Under the pieces are notes generated by a model. It had not been told where the DNA came from and ran no database searches. It was given only the letters and a program-made list of their open reading frames with translations. The position numbers and the translations under genes are program-made. Below, one piece after another: positions 24,867-43,380 of a stretch of 64,000 nucleotides of DNA; positions within the stretch are counted from its first letter, which is position 1; each line of letters opens with the position of its first letter. Source of the stretch: Apostichopus japonicus (Eukaryota > Echinodermata > Holothuroidea > Aspidochirotida > Stichopodidae); contig NC_092564.1 in assembly GCF_037975245.1 (NCBI RefSeq), positions 4,179,484-4,243,483 on the forward strand. The letters run 5' to 3'.

Positions 24867-25160
24867 TTAACTTGAAATGGACACATGCCGATGTGTCGCC
24901 CTAAGCCACCCCACCCCATCTCCCCCTCCCATTTCAAAAGAACTAAATAACTTGATACTCTTAATTTTATCTGGCATTCCGCCCCAAATGAAATAGAACA
25001 AACTCATCTCAAGTTTTCTCAAGAAAGACCGAAGGACCCGAAAGTATATGGAAAAGAAAAGAGAAATGGAGAAAAACGCTAACGATTTTGTAATATCTCC
25101 CAAGAACGAGACAGGACCAGTTGTCCATTGTGTAAATAAAGAAGACATCGCACGCAACCC
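24867..25160 (-). pseudogene. Remnant of a LINE reverse-transcriptase C-terminus
   Basis: A minus-strand frame reads a hydrophobic stretch, a LysLeu-rich segment and FYFIWGGMPDKIKSIKL. That resembles the FIWNxKPDKIKR motif near the end of the reverse transcriptase in many LINE families. Downstream the match moves to another frame (QVKNLLGISGI near 24870-24900), so the copy is broken. No catalytic YxDD motif is in range. The match is from memory of the family motif. Confidence 0.5.
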
Positions 25161-27737
25161 ATCACCCTTTGTCTTAGATAATTTTATGCTTTTATTTTTT
25201 TTATTCAAATATAATATATTATATTCTGTGGTAAACCGTATATGATCGATAGGTTGGTTAGGATAACACAATTATTGGTAGAAATGCTTCTCAGAAGTAT
25301 CGATCGTATATCAAAGAGGATAAGCAATAGCTGTACTAATAAACAATTTTTTTTTTCATCCGGATGCCACAAGTTCGGCAAAATAATATATTTTTCTATG
25401 GCGCTTTCCACAGCTAATGAAGAAACCTACAGCGCTTAAAGGTGTCAGTTTCTTGAGCTGCTAATGGACAAATCCGTCACATGTACGAGAAATAGACATC
25501 TGACGATTACCCACAAATAATATTCTCTCGTGTTCCCATTGGATCGTTCAGATTGAGTTCTGATAGGAATCAATAGGCATATGCCAAAATTAAATTGATA
25601 GTTTCTTGTATTCCCGTTTGAGAACTTTGTTACATGTCAGTGTTTATCATACTTCAATTGGAAGAAAATGCGAATGTGAAGGGAAAAAAATCAAGATATG
25701 TGAAATTAAATTGACAAATAACAATTTTTGGGGCCCTTTTTCCAAGTTCTCATTCATAAATCAAAATCAGTTTTAATCACGGTCTTCCAGCAACATCTAC
25801 ACTTTACATAGCCAATTCAATGGAGGTTTGTCACTATGAAGATGGTTATTAACGAGTTAGCGTTCGTTTAAATTTCTTGAACTACGTTTAAATATGTAGA
25901 AGTTTGAATACCGTCCTTCCAATCAGACACATTTTCTTAACCTTGAACAGCATAATTTGGAAACCTTTACTATGATAAAAGTCTTTTAAAAACTGATGTT
26001 CGTGTAGTTCTGGTCGGTCGAATATCATCATCTTCGCTATAGCCACCGTTGTCTTTGGAATTGGTAGAGCAGGATAACATTATGAGGCGTCATTTTAGTC
26101 ATTCTAGTCATTTTTCACAGGCTGGTGGCGCTATATAAATATAACATCAAAGATAAATAACTTATATATGAGCTTGATATAGCATGAGCGGGCAGGAAAT
26201 AGATCCGTATCAAATCCGCGGGCCACAACCAGGGCCGTAGTATGCAGGGGGCGGGGGGACAGGGCGCAGTAGCCCCTTGAGATTTTCATAAGCCTACGAT
26301 TATGTGAACGCCTGGCCAGTATGCGCTATTTCAATTAGTCTTAACGAAATTTTCACATCATTTCTTCTGATTTCAGTATAAGGGGCAACGTCTAGGCACG
26401 TATTGTAGGAATAGCGTTCGAAAAAACAAAAGATTTACATCCGATGCGATGGCCTTGCGTTCGTTTTGTCCTCAAGAGTTTTGCAAGAATAAGAATAAAC
26501 GTAGAGAGCTCCTAAGAACCTGCATGACCAGTATAGGAGTACAATGTGAAGCTACGGTTCATCAATATATTTATTACGCCTATGTGTTTTATGGAGCCCT
26601 ATCAGTTTCATTGTTAGGCCCTATATCAGTGCCCCAATTTTTAACTAAGAATAGATATACATGGGCTTTTTCGACATACCAACTCGGTCCAGAGTCCCCT
26701 GCACGGTCCACCCACTCAGCTCATTACCCCCCCCCCCCCGGGATATTTTTTCAACATTCAGTCCATGGTCCAGCTTCCTCCATTGTATTCTGAGGAACGA
26801 CTGTAATGAATGGGGGGTTGGTACGTACTCGTCGTGGTTGAGATCCTGGGTCTAGAAGTTTGTCAACTGCTGCTTGAGGGGTGTTTCCTGAAACTCCTTC
26901 GATTGCCACTTATACGTCGAGAAGAAATATCACAGAGAACAGCACGACTGCTAACATAGCGTAGTATAGTCCGTGGCAAAGATTTTCGATCACGTCGAAC
27001 TCCATTTTTAAAAATAACGGCACCTGTAGTAATACAGTTGCACCCACTGTATGAGCAGTCTGGGTCCAACCTTTAATAAATATCTTTTAAGTGTTAGTGA
27101 AATAATGGATATCACAAATTATAGAATGACGATTAGTTATCTTTTTGTGATTAGTTCCACGGAGTTTCTTGCGGACTGATATCAACATTTGTTTTGGTAT
27201 GGGGGGAGGGGTTGCCTCAATCCCACCAATTACTTGTCTCCCTCAAGTTGTAAGGGCGTTTTCTTCTTTCTTTTTTGGCTGCAGCCACCAGGAACTTTGG
27301 ACAGGTGTGACTCGTACCGGGGCTCGTAATCATTGTTTCCTACAATCTTATTACTTTGAACTACGAGTGATTCAATCTGCTATTAAACTGATAAGATTTC
27401 ATTCATCTGAGAGATATTACTAACTTGAAAGATCACATTGAACTTTCCAGAGTGCTCGAAGACTAACTGGTTACAAACCAGGGCGAACTTTGACATCAAT
27501 TGATAACGGGATCCAACCGGCGTCGCTATGGCTTTGATGCAAGCGGTGCATTTGGCGCCAAGATCGAAACCAGCACCATTCGCGACCGAGGGGATATCAG
27601 CGCATTTGAGACCCCAACCTGTTCCATACTGGCTATCTTCCCTAGGTCCATAATTTGTAGTCCGCGTGCACCCTCTACCGGGCCTACCTGGAGTCACATC
27701 ACGTAACATTACATTTCTTTTATTCTTGTATTTTCAG
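25161..27737. other. No supported gene
   Basis: Contains a short piece at ~26225-26275 (agggccgtagtatgcaggggg) that resembles end sequences of degenerate DNA transposons, and a C-run at 26728-26738. Open frames on both strands lack splice context. The strongest is a GC-richer minus-strand frame at 27383-27709 (see findings). Confidence 0.35.
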
Positions 27738-30309
27738 GAGTTGTTCGCTTAAGGCATCTGCCCCCCTCAGAACTATTTGACGAAGGAAGTATTTTGCCAG
27801 GCATTTTATCTACGACTTTGAGACAAAAGACAGACAATGAGGATACGAGTGAAGAAGAAAAATTTGTCAGAATACCAGTTTCTATTGAAAAAATTATACC
27901 CTTGTACGATGCAATAATGTACAAGGATAACATTTTAGACATCACAACATTTCCAGGTATCATTCTTCTTTTTGTTTTAAAGAGTCAGCAAAAAGGTGAA
28001 ATTACCTCTCTCCCTCTGACTAACCAAAAGGAAGTAAAAGAATTCCCAAAGCATTTATCAGAATACTCGATAGTAAAGGCTACTGCAGATACCATGTACA
28101 AAAATTACAGCTAAAGCTGGATGAAGCAGCAACCATGTCACCTCATTTAGGGTGACTGGCTGACTGAATGGCTTATCAATGATTCTTCTCCTCTTTTCTT
28201 TACATTATCACAGCTTTACAAATGGTGACCAACTTGGTGACAAGCGTGTTAAAGGTCAGAATACCAAAAGCTTCTTAAAGGAAAAGAGCAGGGAGGATGT
28301 GTCCTACTCTTTTAATTCCAGGTTGGTCAAGTTTTATTTTACACCCGACGACTCTTTGCAAAGTTTAGGAAGAAGGCATGTATAGAAGAAAATGGTGGCA
28401 TATTGTTTGCTTTGAAACTGAAAAAAAAATGATACATGAATAGAGTAAGTGAAGGGGGGAAAACCCAAGAGGGATATTGATATAATAACTAAGAAACGGT
28501 TGAATCAAAATATCCTTGGATCAGTCAGGAAAATGGAGATGACATGAAACGCTGGTTACATGGTGAGGGCACCAACCGCATGACCTTCATATAGAATTAA
28601 TTTCGGAAATAACTGTTAACAGGGAATTGAGATTAAGGAAATTTACTGGGAAAATACAGATATGTCGAAAATCTTTAAAAAAAAAAAATTAAGAAAATTA
28701 TTAAAAAGAAACATGAATGTTTCTTTTCCAGAAAACTTGCATGCTGTGATCAACCCTATAGATTGCTCAACAACGAAATTTTGATTCCAAGAGATTTTGA
28801 GTCTCAACTGGCTATGAAAGACGTGATAAATTTCCATATGCCTGTGTCACTGACAAAGAACGGACTTGTGCACTTAAACACAGGTGAGCAACATACTATA
28901 GCAGGATTATAAACCATGTTTACCTCCTTTTGTGGAAGCAAAAGCAGGTTGAAATCCAGCTGCTCTTTCTTTCGTCCAATTTGCTCATGTAACACACACG
29001 CACAATAAAGATCTTCTTAATTGCCAATAATACCTGTTGGCTTTAATTCCTCCCTTGAATGTTTTCATAATACAATTGATCTTTTGTTATTTCAGTGAAC
29101 TGATAAGTAATTTCACTCCTCTAACTATCTCAACTGTGTCAAATTGATTAATTGAGCAATATTGATTAATTGATCAATATTGATTCATTCACCAATATTG
29201 ATCAACTGATTTTGTTTTTCCAGTCAACTTGTTTTGCAATTTACAGTGTAGCTCAAATCAAGGTGTTCATTAAAACACTAAGTATTTGATGTTTCATATT
29301 TGAATGGTCTCTGACAGAACATTTAAAATGTTGCAGCTGGTATATACCTTCATAACATTCCTCAAGCTTGAGTAATAGAACAAAAAAATCACATTTTTGT
29401 TTAAAATTTGCATTACAATCTTATGTTTTTTTTTTTAAACATAATTCCTTTGTGAAAATATTTGGAGATTTTTCTATTCTCTGTAATATACTTTTATCTC
29501 GGATACAACATTACGACTAGGAATCTTTGTACATTTACGTCCATTTTATAAACCCACATTTTTTTCACATTTTTTTAAAATCCTTATTGGCTTACATGAA
29601 ACATTAACACTTTCATGTCCTGGAAAGCAAAGAGCAATACTTAACTTAAATTAATTGTCAACAGATGGAATTGGATTGATGCACCACATTCAACCTTTCA
29701 TGTTCTTTTCCTTTCCCATCGTCACCTATCCTTACATACACATGCTGTGAACAACTCTCAAAAGTTATATTTTATACGACCTCCTGTTCCTTAGGTCATT
29801 AGAGCTTCTGTGGAATGCATTATCAAGAAAAAGAATATCAAACTAAACTTCCATATGTCCACATTACCAACAGTCAGAGTTCCACTTGTCATCAAGAACT
29901 AACCTTCCAATAAAACCTGACCTAAATTAAAATAAAAGTAGAAGATATTTCGAAGCAGGTGACATACAACAAACATATTTTGGTGGTGACATGAGTGGCA
30001 CTTAGAAACAATTTTGTACCATTTTTTTTTCCATTATTGTGTTCCTTCTTTTATTTCTTGCAAGAAATTAATCCAAGGGAACAAACTGAAAAGGTCCAAT
30101 TTCTGTCTAATAACATCAAATACTGTTTAATTATGTTTTGATTGACCAAAAGCAAATTTTTTTTGGATCAACAAAAAGCAGAATAATTGTCCAGAAATTA
30201 ATGTATACTTGAAAGCAATCTGTGACATCTGCCAAGATGGATGAATCTATATCTGTATCACATCATTTCGTCTTTAGGTTACAGAGAAGCTGTTACACCA
30301 GCTGACACG
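27738..30309 (+). CDS. CABIT-like (THEMIS/GAREM-type) protein, partial
   Basis: Four exons join in phase: 27738-28095, 28214-28321, 28732-28883 and 30278-30309. The first enters in phase 1, so 5' exons are missing. The reading runs through FTNGDQLGDK, then KLACCDQPYR and EILIPRDFESQL, then a Met-Pro segment. This order resembles the CABIT module of THEMIS (a GDQ motif, a LAC strand, an L/I-P-x-x-[FY] strand, then an LP/MP motif). CABIT proteins in vertebrates are signalling adaptors; a role here is only inferred. The donor at 28096 (AT|GTACAA) is chosen because it restores phase 2. No membrane segment or signal peptide is seen. The 3' continuation (30338-30545) is frameshifted or misassembled. 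Confidence 0.5.
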
Positions 30310-30337
30310 GTAGGGTGTTAATTATGAACATACACAG

Positions 30338-30545
30338 CCAACATTTGTAACACTGAACACAACACTGTCCACTGTGGAGAAGCATGGAGGCAGTTTTGAC
30401 ACTAATTCCACCAAATTGGATCGGTATATCACACAGACTCTGGCACACGAAAGCTTACTAATGATAACAGCGTTGAAGATAAACCTGAAGAGTTTACTGA
30501 CATGAACCCTGTTATCTTCAAACAGTCCGAAGAAAGACTGCAAAA
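30338..30545 (+). pseudogene. Frameshifted continuation of the CABIT-like gene
   Basis: Two overlapping plus-strand frames look coding. The first carries PTFVTLNTTLSTVEKHGGSF, and the second VEDKPEEFTDMNPVIFKQSE. They lie in different frames, with the switch at about 30420-30440. Only 28 bp separates this block from the preceding exon, too short for a normal intron. Either the 3' end of the gene has decayed or the sequence contains indel errors. Confidence 0.35.
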
Positions 30546-30559
30546 GGTGGTTGTTTATA

Positions 30560-31388
30560 TTCATTATTTTTCTGATAAATCCAGAGGAAAAAGGAAAGAA
30601 AATTGTTGAAAAAATAATTCGGGCATTAACCCAAAAGCCCTTATAGGTAAACTAATTGTTGTGTTACGGGTAATTTACAAAATGTCCCAATGTTTGGTTA
30701 CAAAGAAGATCTTCCAAAACGCTTTTGCTAATTTGAGCAACCACAGGGCAAACAACTGGGGGATTACTGCGGAGAAGGCCGTCAGATATGTTCCTCAACT
30801 AACTGATGTTAGAGGAATTCAGAGGACATGGAAGCCATGATGTTTGCACATTGTTTATCACCAGAGCCAAATAAGAACCAAAAAGGGTTAAGTTTATAAG
30901 TTGGTCCACAAAAATAAGTATTTCAATGATTTTACGTTATAAATCTAAAAAGAAAAACAAAAGAAAAAAAAGAAAACCTGGTAGTAACAGTTAATCCTCC
31001 AATAAATGTATCCATTGTATATATCACTGCTTTGATAAACTAATTATAGACCTCAAATGTTTAAACAGATATGCTAGCTAATTTTCATCTGTATCCTATT
31101 ATCCCAAATTTTGAACACTCACTTTTCTCCTTACGACATAAGCTTATACTTACAGCAAACGGAACACTAGCCCACACACCAATTTTTTTGTGTCCTGTTC
31201 AAAGACCAAACTTCTTGTAGTATAAAAAGACACTATACGGATTAATTTCATTAACAGAGTAAACATACATCGAGATTCTGTCCTCTCAACAAGAGACATT
31301 TTTTTTTTTTCAAACGTAGCAAAAATGTAGCTCGGGGTTAAATGAGAGATCCTTCGAAGCGATATGTAGCTAGGACAATCGACTATAT
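30560..31388. other. No gene seen
   Basis: AT-rich intergenic sequence between the CABIT-like gene and the Rab11 duplication. Short protein-like pieces near 30660-30800 are broken by stops and may belong to the decayed end of the CABIT-like gene. Confidence 0.35.
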
Positions 31389-31657
31389 ACCACCTCCAGG
31401 AAGGACTCTTTACTGGAGGGTGTATAGAATTGTTCACAAAATATATGATATAAGTTTATTTGGTGTTCAGAAGCATACACTAAGAGGTTACAATAATTTT
31501 GCCTTTTACAACTTTTTTTTCTGTTATTAATTTTTGTACAGGAAAATCAAAACTTTACAGATCCCCGACACTGTCTACATGCCCACCTCTCCAGGGCAGT
31601 ATTCTGTTCTACTCCTTCATCTCCCCTTGCTCTCCCCCTTGCTAATGAGGGGACTGC

Positions 31658-31800
31658 TCATGTCTGACAGCAAGAGGGTCTCTTACGTTCGTTGTAGCTC
31701 GTAGTTGGAGGAATTGTTATAGGATTTGTGTCGGAGGTTGCAGAATCGTCACCGCTTCCGCCATCTCTAATGTTTTTCTGTGAGACTACCTCATAGATCT
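31658..31800 (-). CDS. Duplicate Rab11 terminal coding exon (distal copy)
   Basis: Identical base for base to the proximal exon at 33191-33333, with the same acceptor (tttatttag|AG), phase and TGA. It encodes the Rab11 hypervariable tail, ending in a Cys-Cys prenylation motif. AATAAA on the minus strand lies ~200 nt beyond the stop (31455-31460). It could serve as an alternative last exon, giving the same protein with a different 3' untranslated region. Confidence 0.85.
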
Positions 31801-33190
31801 CTAAATAAAGATGAGAGGAGAGAGAAAAAGATGCATGTCAAACATGAAGAGGAACTTGTTATCGTGTATTGTCATTCCTTTTCATAAAGCAATTCAATGT
31901 ACAGCAGTCTATTGCAGTTTCCACTTCTGACTGACAACAATGTGTTATTTTGTTTATGGGCTCTCAAACTGTGGAATGTCAAAGCAACTTTTTGAGTTTG
32001 ATTTTGATCAAAGTTGTCACGCAATTCAAGACTAAAAAGCCCTTAATGACACCAAGTTGCTGACCATTATCTTGACTAGTCAAAGTTCAAAAATGTCACA
32101 GCTGCTTTTTAAAGTATTTACTACTATCATGGACATGCGGTAAAGTCATGAAATGTTGAGGACTGAATCATCATTCCATACTCGCTCACTAAATGATGAC
32201 TTGCGGAAGAATTCTAGTTTTTGATATGCTATATAGTCTAAGAAAAATGAAACATTTTTAAAAGTGCTAGTAATGTTTCTGTTGCTAGTCTGGTTTTAAA
32301 TATATTCAACTTTCAAAGATGCTTAACCCCTGAAATGATACTTTAAGGCTATTTTTATCATGTCATTTGCTCCATTGGTGCAGGTCTTAAGGTTAAGACA
32401 ATCGTCTAATAAAGTGTAATAACGGAACTAGAACGTGTTCTTTTAACTTCATATAATCAACAGAGTACCTCTGGAGGACATCCAACACCATTTGTCATTG
32501 ACACCATTTGTTACTTACAGAGTAACGTGTTATTTGAGGCCATAAAAAAAATCTCCTTTCCCAATCAGTTCTGTATTGCATCTGAGGAACTGACCTGTAA
32601 CGGGTCCAATTTGATAGTAATTTATCTGGGCATCGCTTCGCAAAAGGCTGTACAAAATGGGAAAAGTTGTTGTAGCAGGTTTATCCACAGGGACCACAGT
32701 ATTTTATAAGGGACAAAGTTGAGAGCTTTCACGAAATTTGAACATGAAATGATTTCCTGTATTAGAATACATAGTCCAGTCACTTCAATACACAGCAACT
32801 GTTTCATGGGTCATTTCTCAAATCTGAAAATGTTATAGAAAAATCCAACCTGCACTGATAGTAGTGGCCTTTATTGGCCTACAACAGGTTCCAATTTATT
32901 TTGTACATAAAAGTAATATATTCCACCTCCAGGAAGGACTCTTTACTGGAGGGTGTATAGAATTGTTCACAAAATATATGATATAAGTTTATTTGGTGTT
33001 CAGAAGCATACACTAAGAGGTTACAATAATTTTGCCTTTTACAACTTTTTTTTCTGTTATTAATTTTTGTACAGGAAAATCAAAACTTTACAGATCCCCG
33101 ACACTGTCTACATGCCCACCTCTCCAGGGCAGTATTCTGTTCTACTCCTTCATCTCCCCTTGCTCTCCCCCTTGCTAATGAGGGGACTGC

Positions 33191-40024
<6,834 letters not shown>

Positions 40025-43000
40025 TTTGATGTATAGGTAAATCAACCGGTTCCACCCCTGAATGAGGAGACTTCCGGAAAGAACCTTGGTATGTTCGTGG
40101 TGTCCAAAATGATTAAAATGGAAGATAGTTTTGTACAAGGACTGGTGGGATGCCCTGAATATATTTTGAAGATATTTAGTTACAAAACTGTCATTCTTGC
40201 GGTTTGATGAGAAAGATGCAATAGGATTTCAGTGGCTATTTCATTGACGTTCTGTGTGTGTACAACAACGTTAGAAACTGTAGTAATGAAACGATTGCTA
40301 TGTATATTAGTGGCGCAACACAATTTTGCGTTCCAATCATACACGCCATTTTGCAATTGAATGGGCACAACAGATACCACGAAGTATATCACACCGTTCA
40401 CCAGGCTGAGTCACCATTGACACCACGTCGCACCCAAATGGTTAGAATAGATACGATTTTGGCAAACACCTCAATTTGGGTCACTTACTTCTAATTTCAT
40501 GGTCTTAGCTTATCCGATAGATAAGAAGTTTTATTGATAACCAAAGCCAGGTACCCTATCACGTTTCTAAAGTGGGAAATTCTGAAGAAAAAAACCACGA
40601 CCCCAGCTCACCCCCATATTTGTACCCACCTCTCCTGATCATTCCCGTTTCTCAGGATACATCGCAAAGCGGTTGATTACATGCATGGACGCTCTTTCAT
40701 TGAAAGTACTACGGAAGCCAATTAGGGCCAAAGGAAAACTTGAGGTTTGTATGGATTCCAAATAATTTGTTTTGTCGGTTTCCGAAAAGGGGTTTTCGTT
40801 TCCGATCCGGTAGTCAATCGTTATTCAATGAGCAACGTATGTCTGCTCATGAACTTTTAATTTCCCGTTACTTTCAGCTACGACTCTCTTTTGTTAAAGA
40901 TGTTATTCCAAATTTGAGTTACTATGTTGAATTGGAAGCCACCTGACGTGAAAGTTGTAATTCATAAGCCCTCGCGGGCTTCTCCTTCATTCGTGGTCGC
41001 TTACTGAGCGTCGTAAAAATAACTACCTGATTATAAAAAATGAAAAATAAATATGAAAAAAGAGAGAAGAAGAGTCCCAAAGGGCCAATCATCATTATGT
41101 AATAGTAGAGATAATTGTCAACTCTGATATGTTTCTTCAAACACAAAGCTGAAGACTCGGTCAAGTCAAAATATATTATCATCGAGCCATCAAGTTGTTT
41201 TAATTACAAAGTCTATTTGCTATGACGGAGATGGTTTTTCAGTGCAAACGATGGATCTAAAATATTTAACCTCTTAACATAAGTTACAATGATGGTATTC
41301 AAGTTGGTATCAGAGTCAACCGTGTTACTATATTGTGTCTTGAATATGAAATGAAAAACAAAGAAAAGGAAAATGAGTCAGATCATTTTATTCTTCCCTT
41401 TCCTCCATCTTTATTAAAAAAAATCATCTTTGCGTATCTTTTGTACATCTAAGTGAAGTCTTTTAGACTTGTGAGAAGAGAACAAAATGCATAACTTAGA
41501 TAACAAGCAACTTATTTACAAGCAAGTCTTTTTGGAAGTCTATTTTATGTCGGAAACCTTCGAAAAATCAGTCGTGATCACGTATAAGAATAATGCTCAG
41601 CTCATTGGATAGTAAACAACAGTCGACACCGTTGGCGACTATATTGTCACCTTGATGTTATACAAAGTACCGATTAACAGACTTTCATTGGCACTGTCAC
41701 CGATTAGAGTTATTAAACGATGAGGGTATCGCTGTTTCGAGGTCTGGTTGCCCGTACAAGTCCATGCAGAACTGACCGAAGCCGAGGCCATGTGAAGAAT
41801 ATCGTTGTGTTTTGGGTTGAGACATTTTTTCCCCTTACGAAACGTCTCCAAAAGATAATGTTAAAACAGAAACACTGTGTGATAGGCAATCACCTCTAAA
41901 TTGGCATCTCATTTAAATTTGAAACGGCTGGAAAGTATCCTACACCCTCACAGACATGTCTCACATTACTAATTGACCAGTTTGTAGTTTGGCAGTACCT
42001 GATATACGTACGGTACATATAGTAATTATTATTCTTACACATGCATGTTCTATTTAGTCTATGTAGAGAAAAGATTTACAATTTTTTAAAACACTAGCCT
42101 AGTGAAGTTCGATAAGATTTTTTCTAAGGCTTAACAGTCATCCGTTTGAGTCCCAAGTATACTACATATAGTAAAATAATCGTCAACGTTTATGCTCATT
42201 TCAAAAATCATTTTAATGTTACTCTAAATGCAGTTACCAATGCACACTGAGACATGTAGTTGTCTTTTTCAAAAAATATACAGTGGTTGAGATATTTTAG
42301 AATATCAGATATTACAAATAGTACATTGAGAAATTTCCACTAAAACCACGTTTGTTTTAAAATGCAGTCCGTGAGTCAAGTGATCGTAAAACTAGCGAAC
42401 GAGTTGCAATTTCAACTACTGAACTATATATAGATCGCGTATTGTATTTTATAACTTCAGTTTACTCTTTTGGCGTCCCACATGAATGGTTGGGGTCAAC
42501 TTGTTTAGCCATTTCACATAGCATTATTTTGGAATTATTTTGGCCAGGTAATTCCGTAGCAGACTACAGCCGACGGGAAAAAAAAATTGGAACTACTCCA
42601 ATGCCTTGAAAGAACTGGTACAAAGATGGCTTATGTCACTGGTGACTGGAATCCACTGGGGGAGGCTTTCTACAGGGATTCAAGCTTTGGATGTATCGTC
42701 AGTGTTAACGACAGGGGAGAAGATAGGAGGGGCCAGTCACATGACGAAACGATGCGTTTGTTGCATTGCGAACTCGTTTAATCTAACGGAGTCTACCATT
42801 ACCAAGTACCTGTAACATTTGTTACTCCTCTACTCCCTAGACTGTTTACAGCCTATTCCTACTCCTTCCTTGTTCTGAAATGTATGCAACTCTATCTAAA
42901 TCAACTTGACGGGTGCAGTAATCTGGTGTGAGATATGAATAGTAGTAATCTATGTGGAATGGATTTAAAAATGAAAATTGTCAATTTGGCATGCACACTG

Positions 43001-43380
43001 GAGGGAAGGGGGAATGTTTCAGTTTGAGAATTGGACTACGACTACGGGTGTTCATTCCCCTCACCCGCAACACCCTCCCCCTTTATTCAACCTTTATACA
43101 AGTGTTTATTAGCAAAAGCTTGCAAGCCCGGCTACCTGTATAGTGAGACCTAACTAATAGTTCAACATTGACTCAAAATATACTATTTGACATTTTTTTT
43201 TCTTTCTGGAGGATCCTCAAACCCTCTACATAGGGGAAGTTCCCCCTCCATTATCACATCATTTATTATAAAACGAACCAAAAAGTTCCAACATGTATAA
43301 TTAATAACTACAACTAGTCCAAAAAGATTTTTTTTTTGGTATATATTTTGTTTAAATTTGATTATTGACTTTATTCCCAG
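40025..43380. other. Rab11 5' flank and gene-poor stretch
   Basis: The Rab11 promoter should lie just above 40024, but no TATA box is obvious. A minus-strand frame at 41639-41851 and plus-strand frames at 40740 and 42587 are open but have no in-phase splice partners. No signal-peptide or EMI exon for the plus-strand EGF gene could be found here. Confidence 0.4.

Noticed and set aside
32527-32709. Plus-strand frame repeated at 34061-34255 as a possible gene family
   Set aside because: The two frames are the same sequence in the two copies of the Rab11 duplication. They lie antisense in Rab11's last intron and 3' flank and differ by frame-changing indels.
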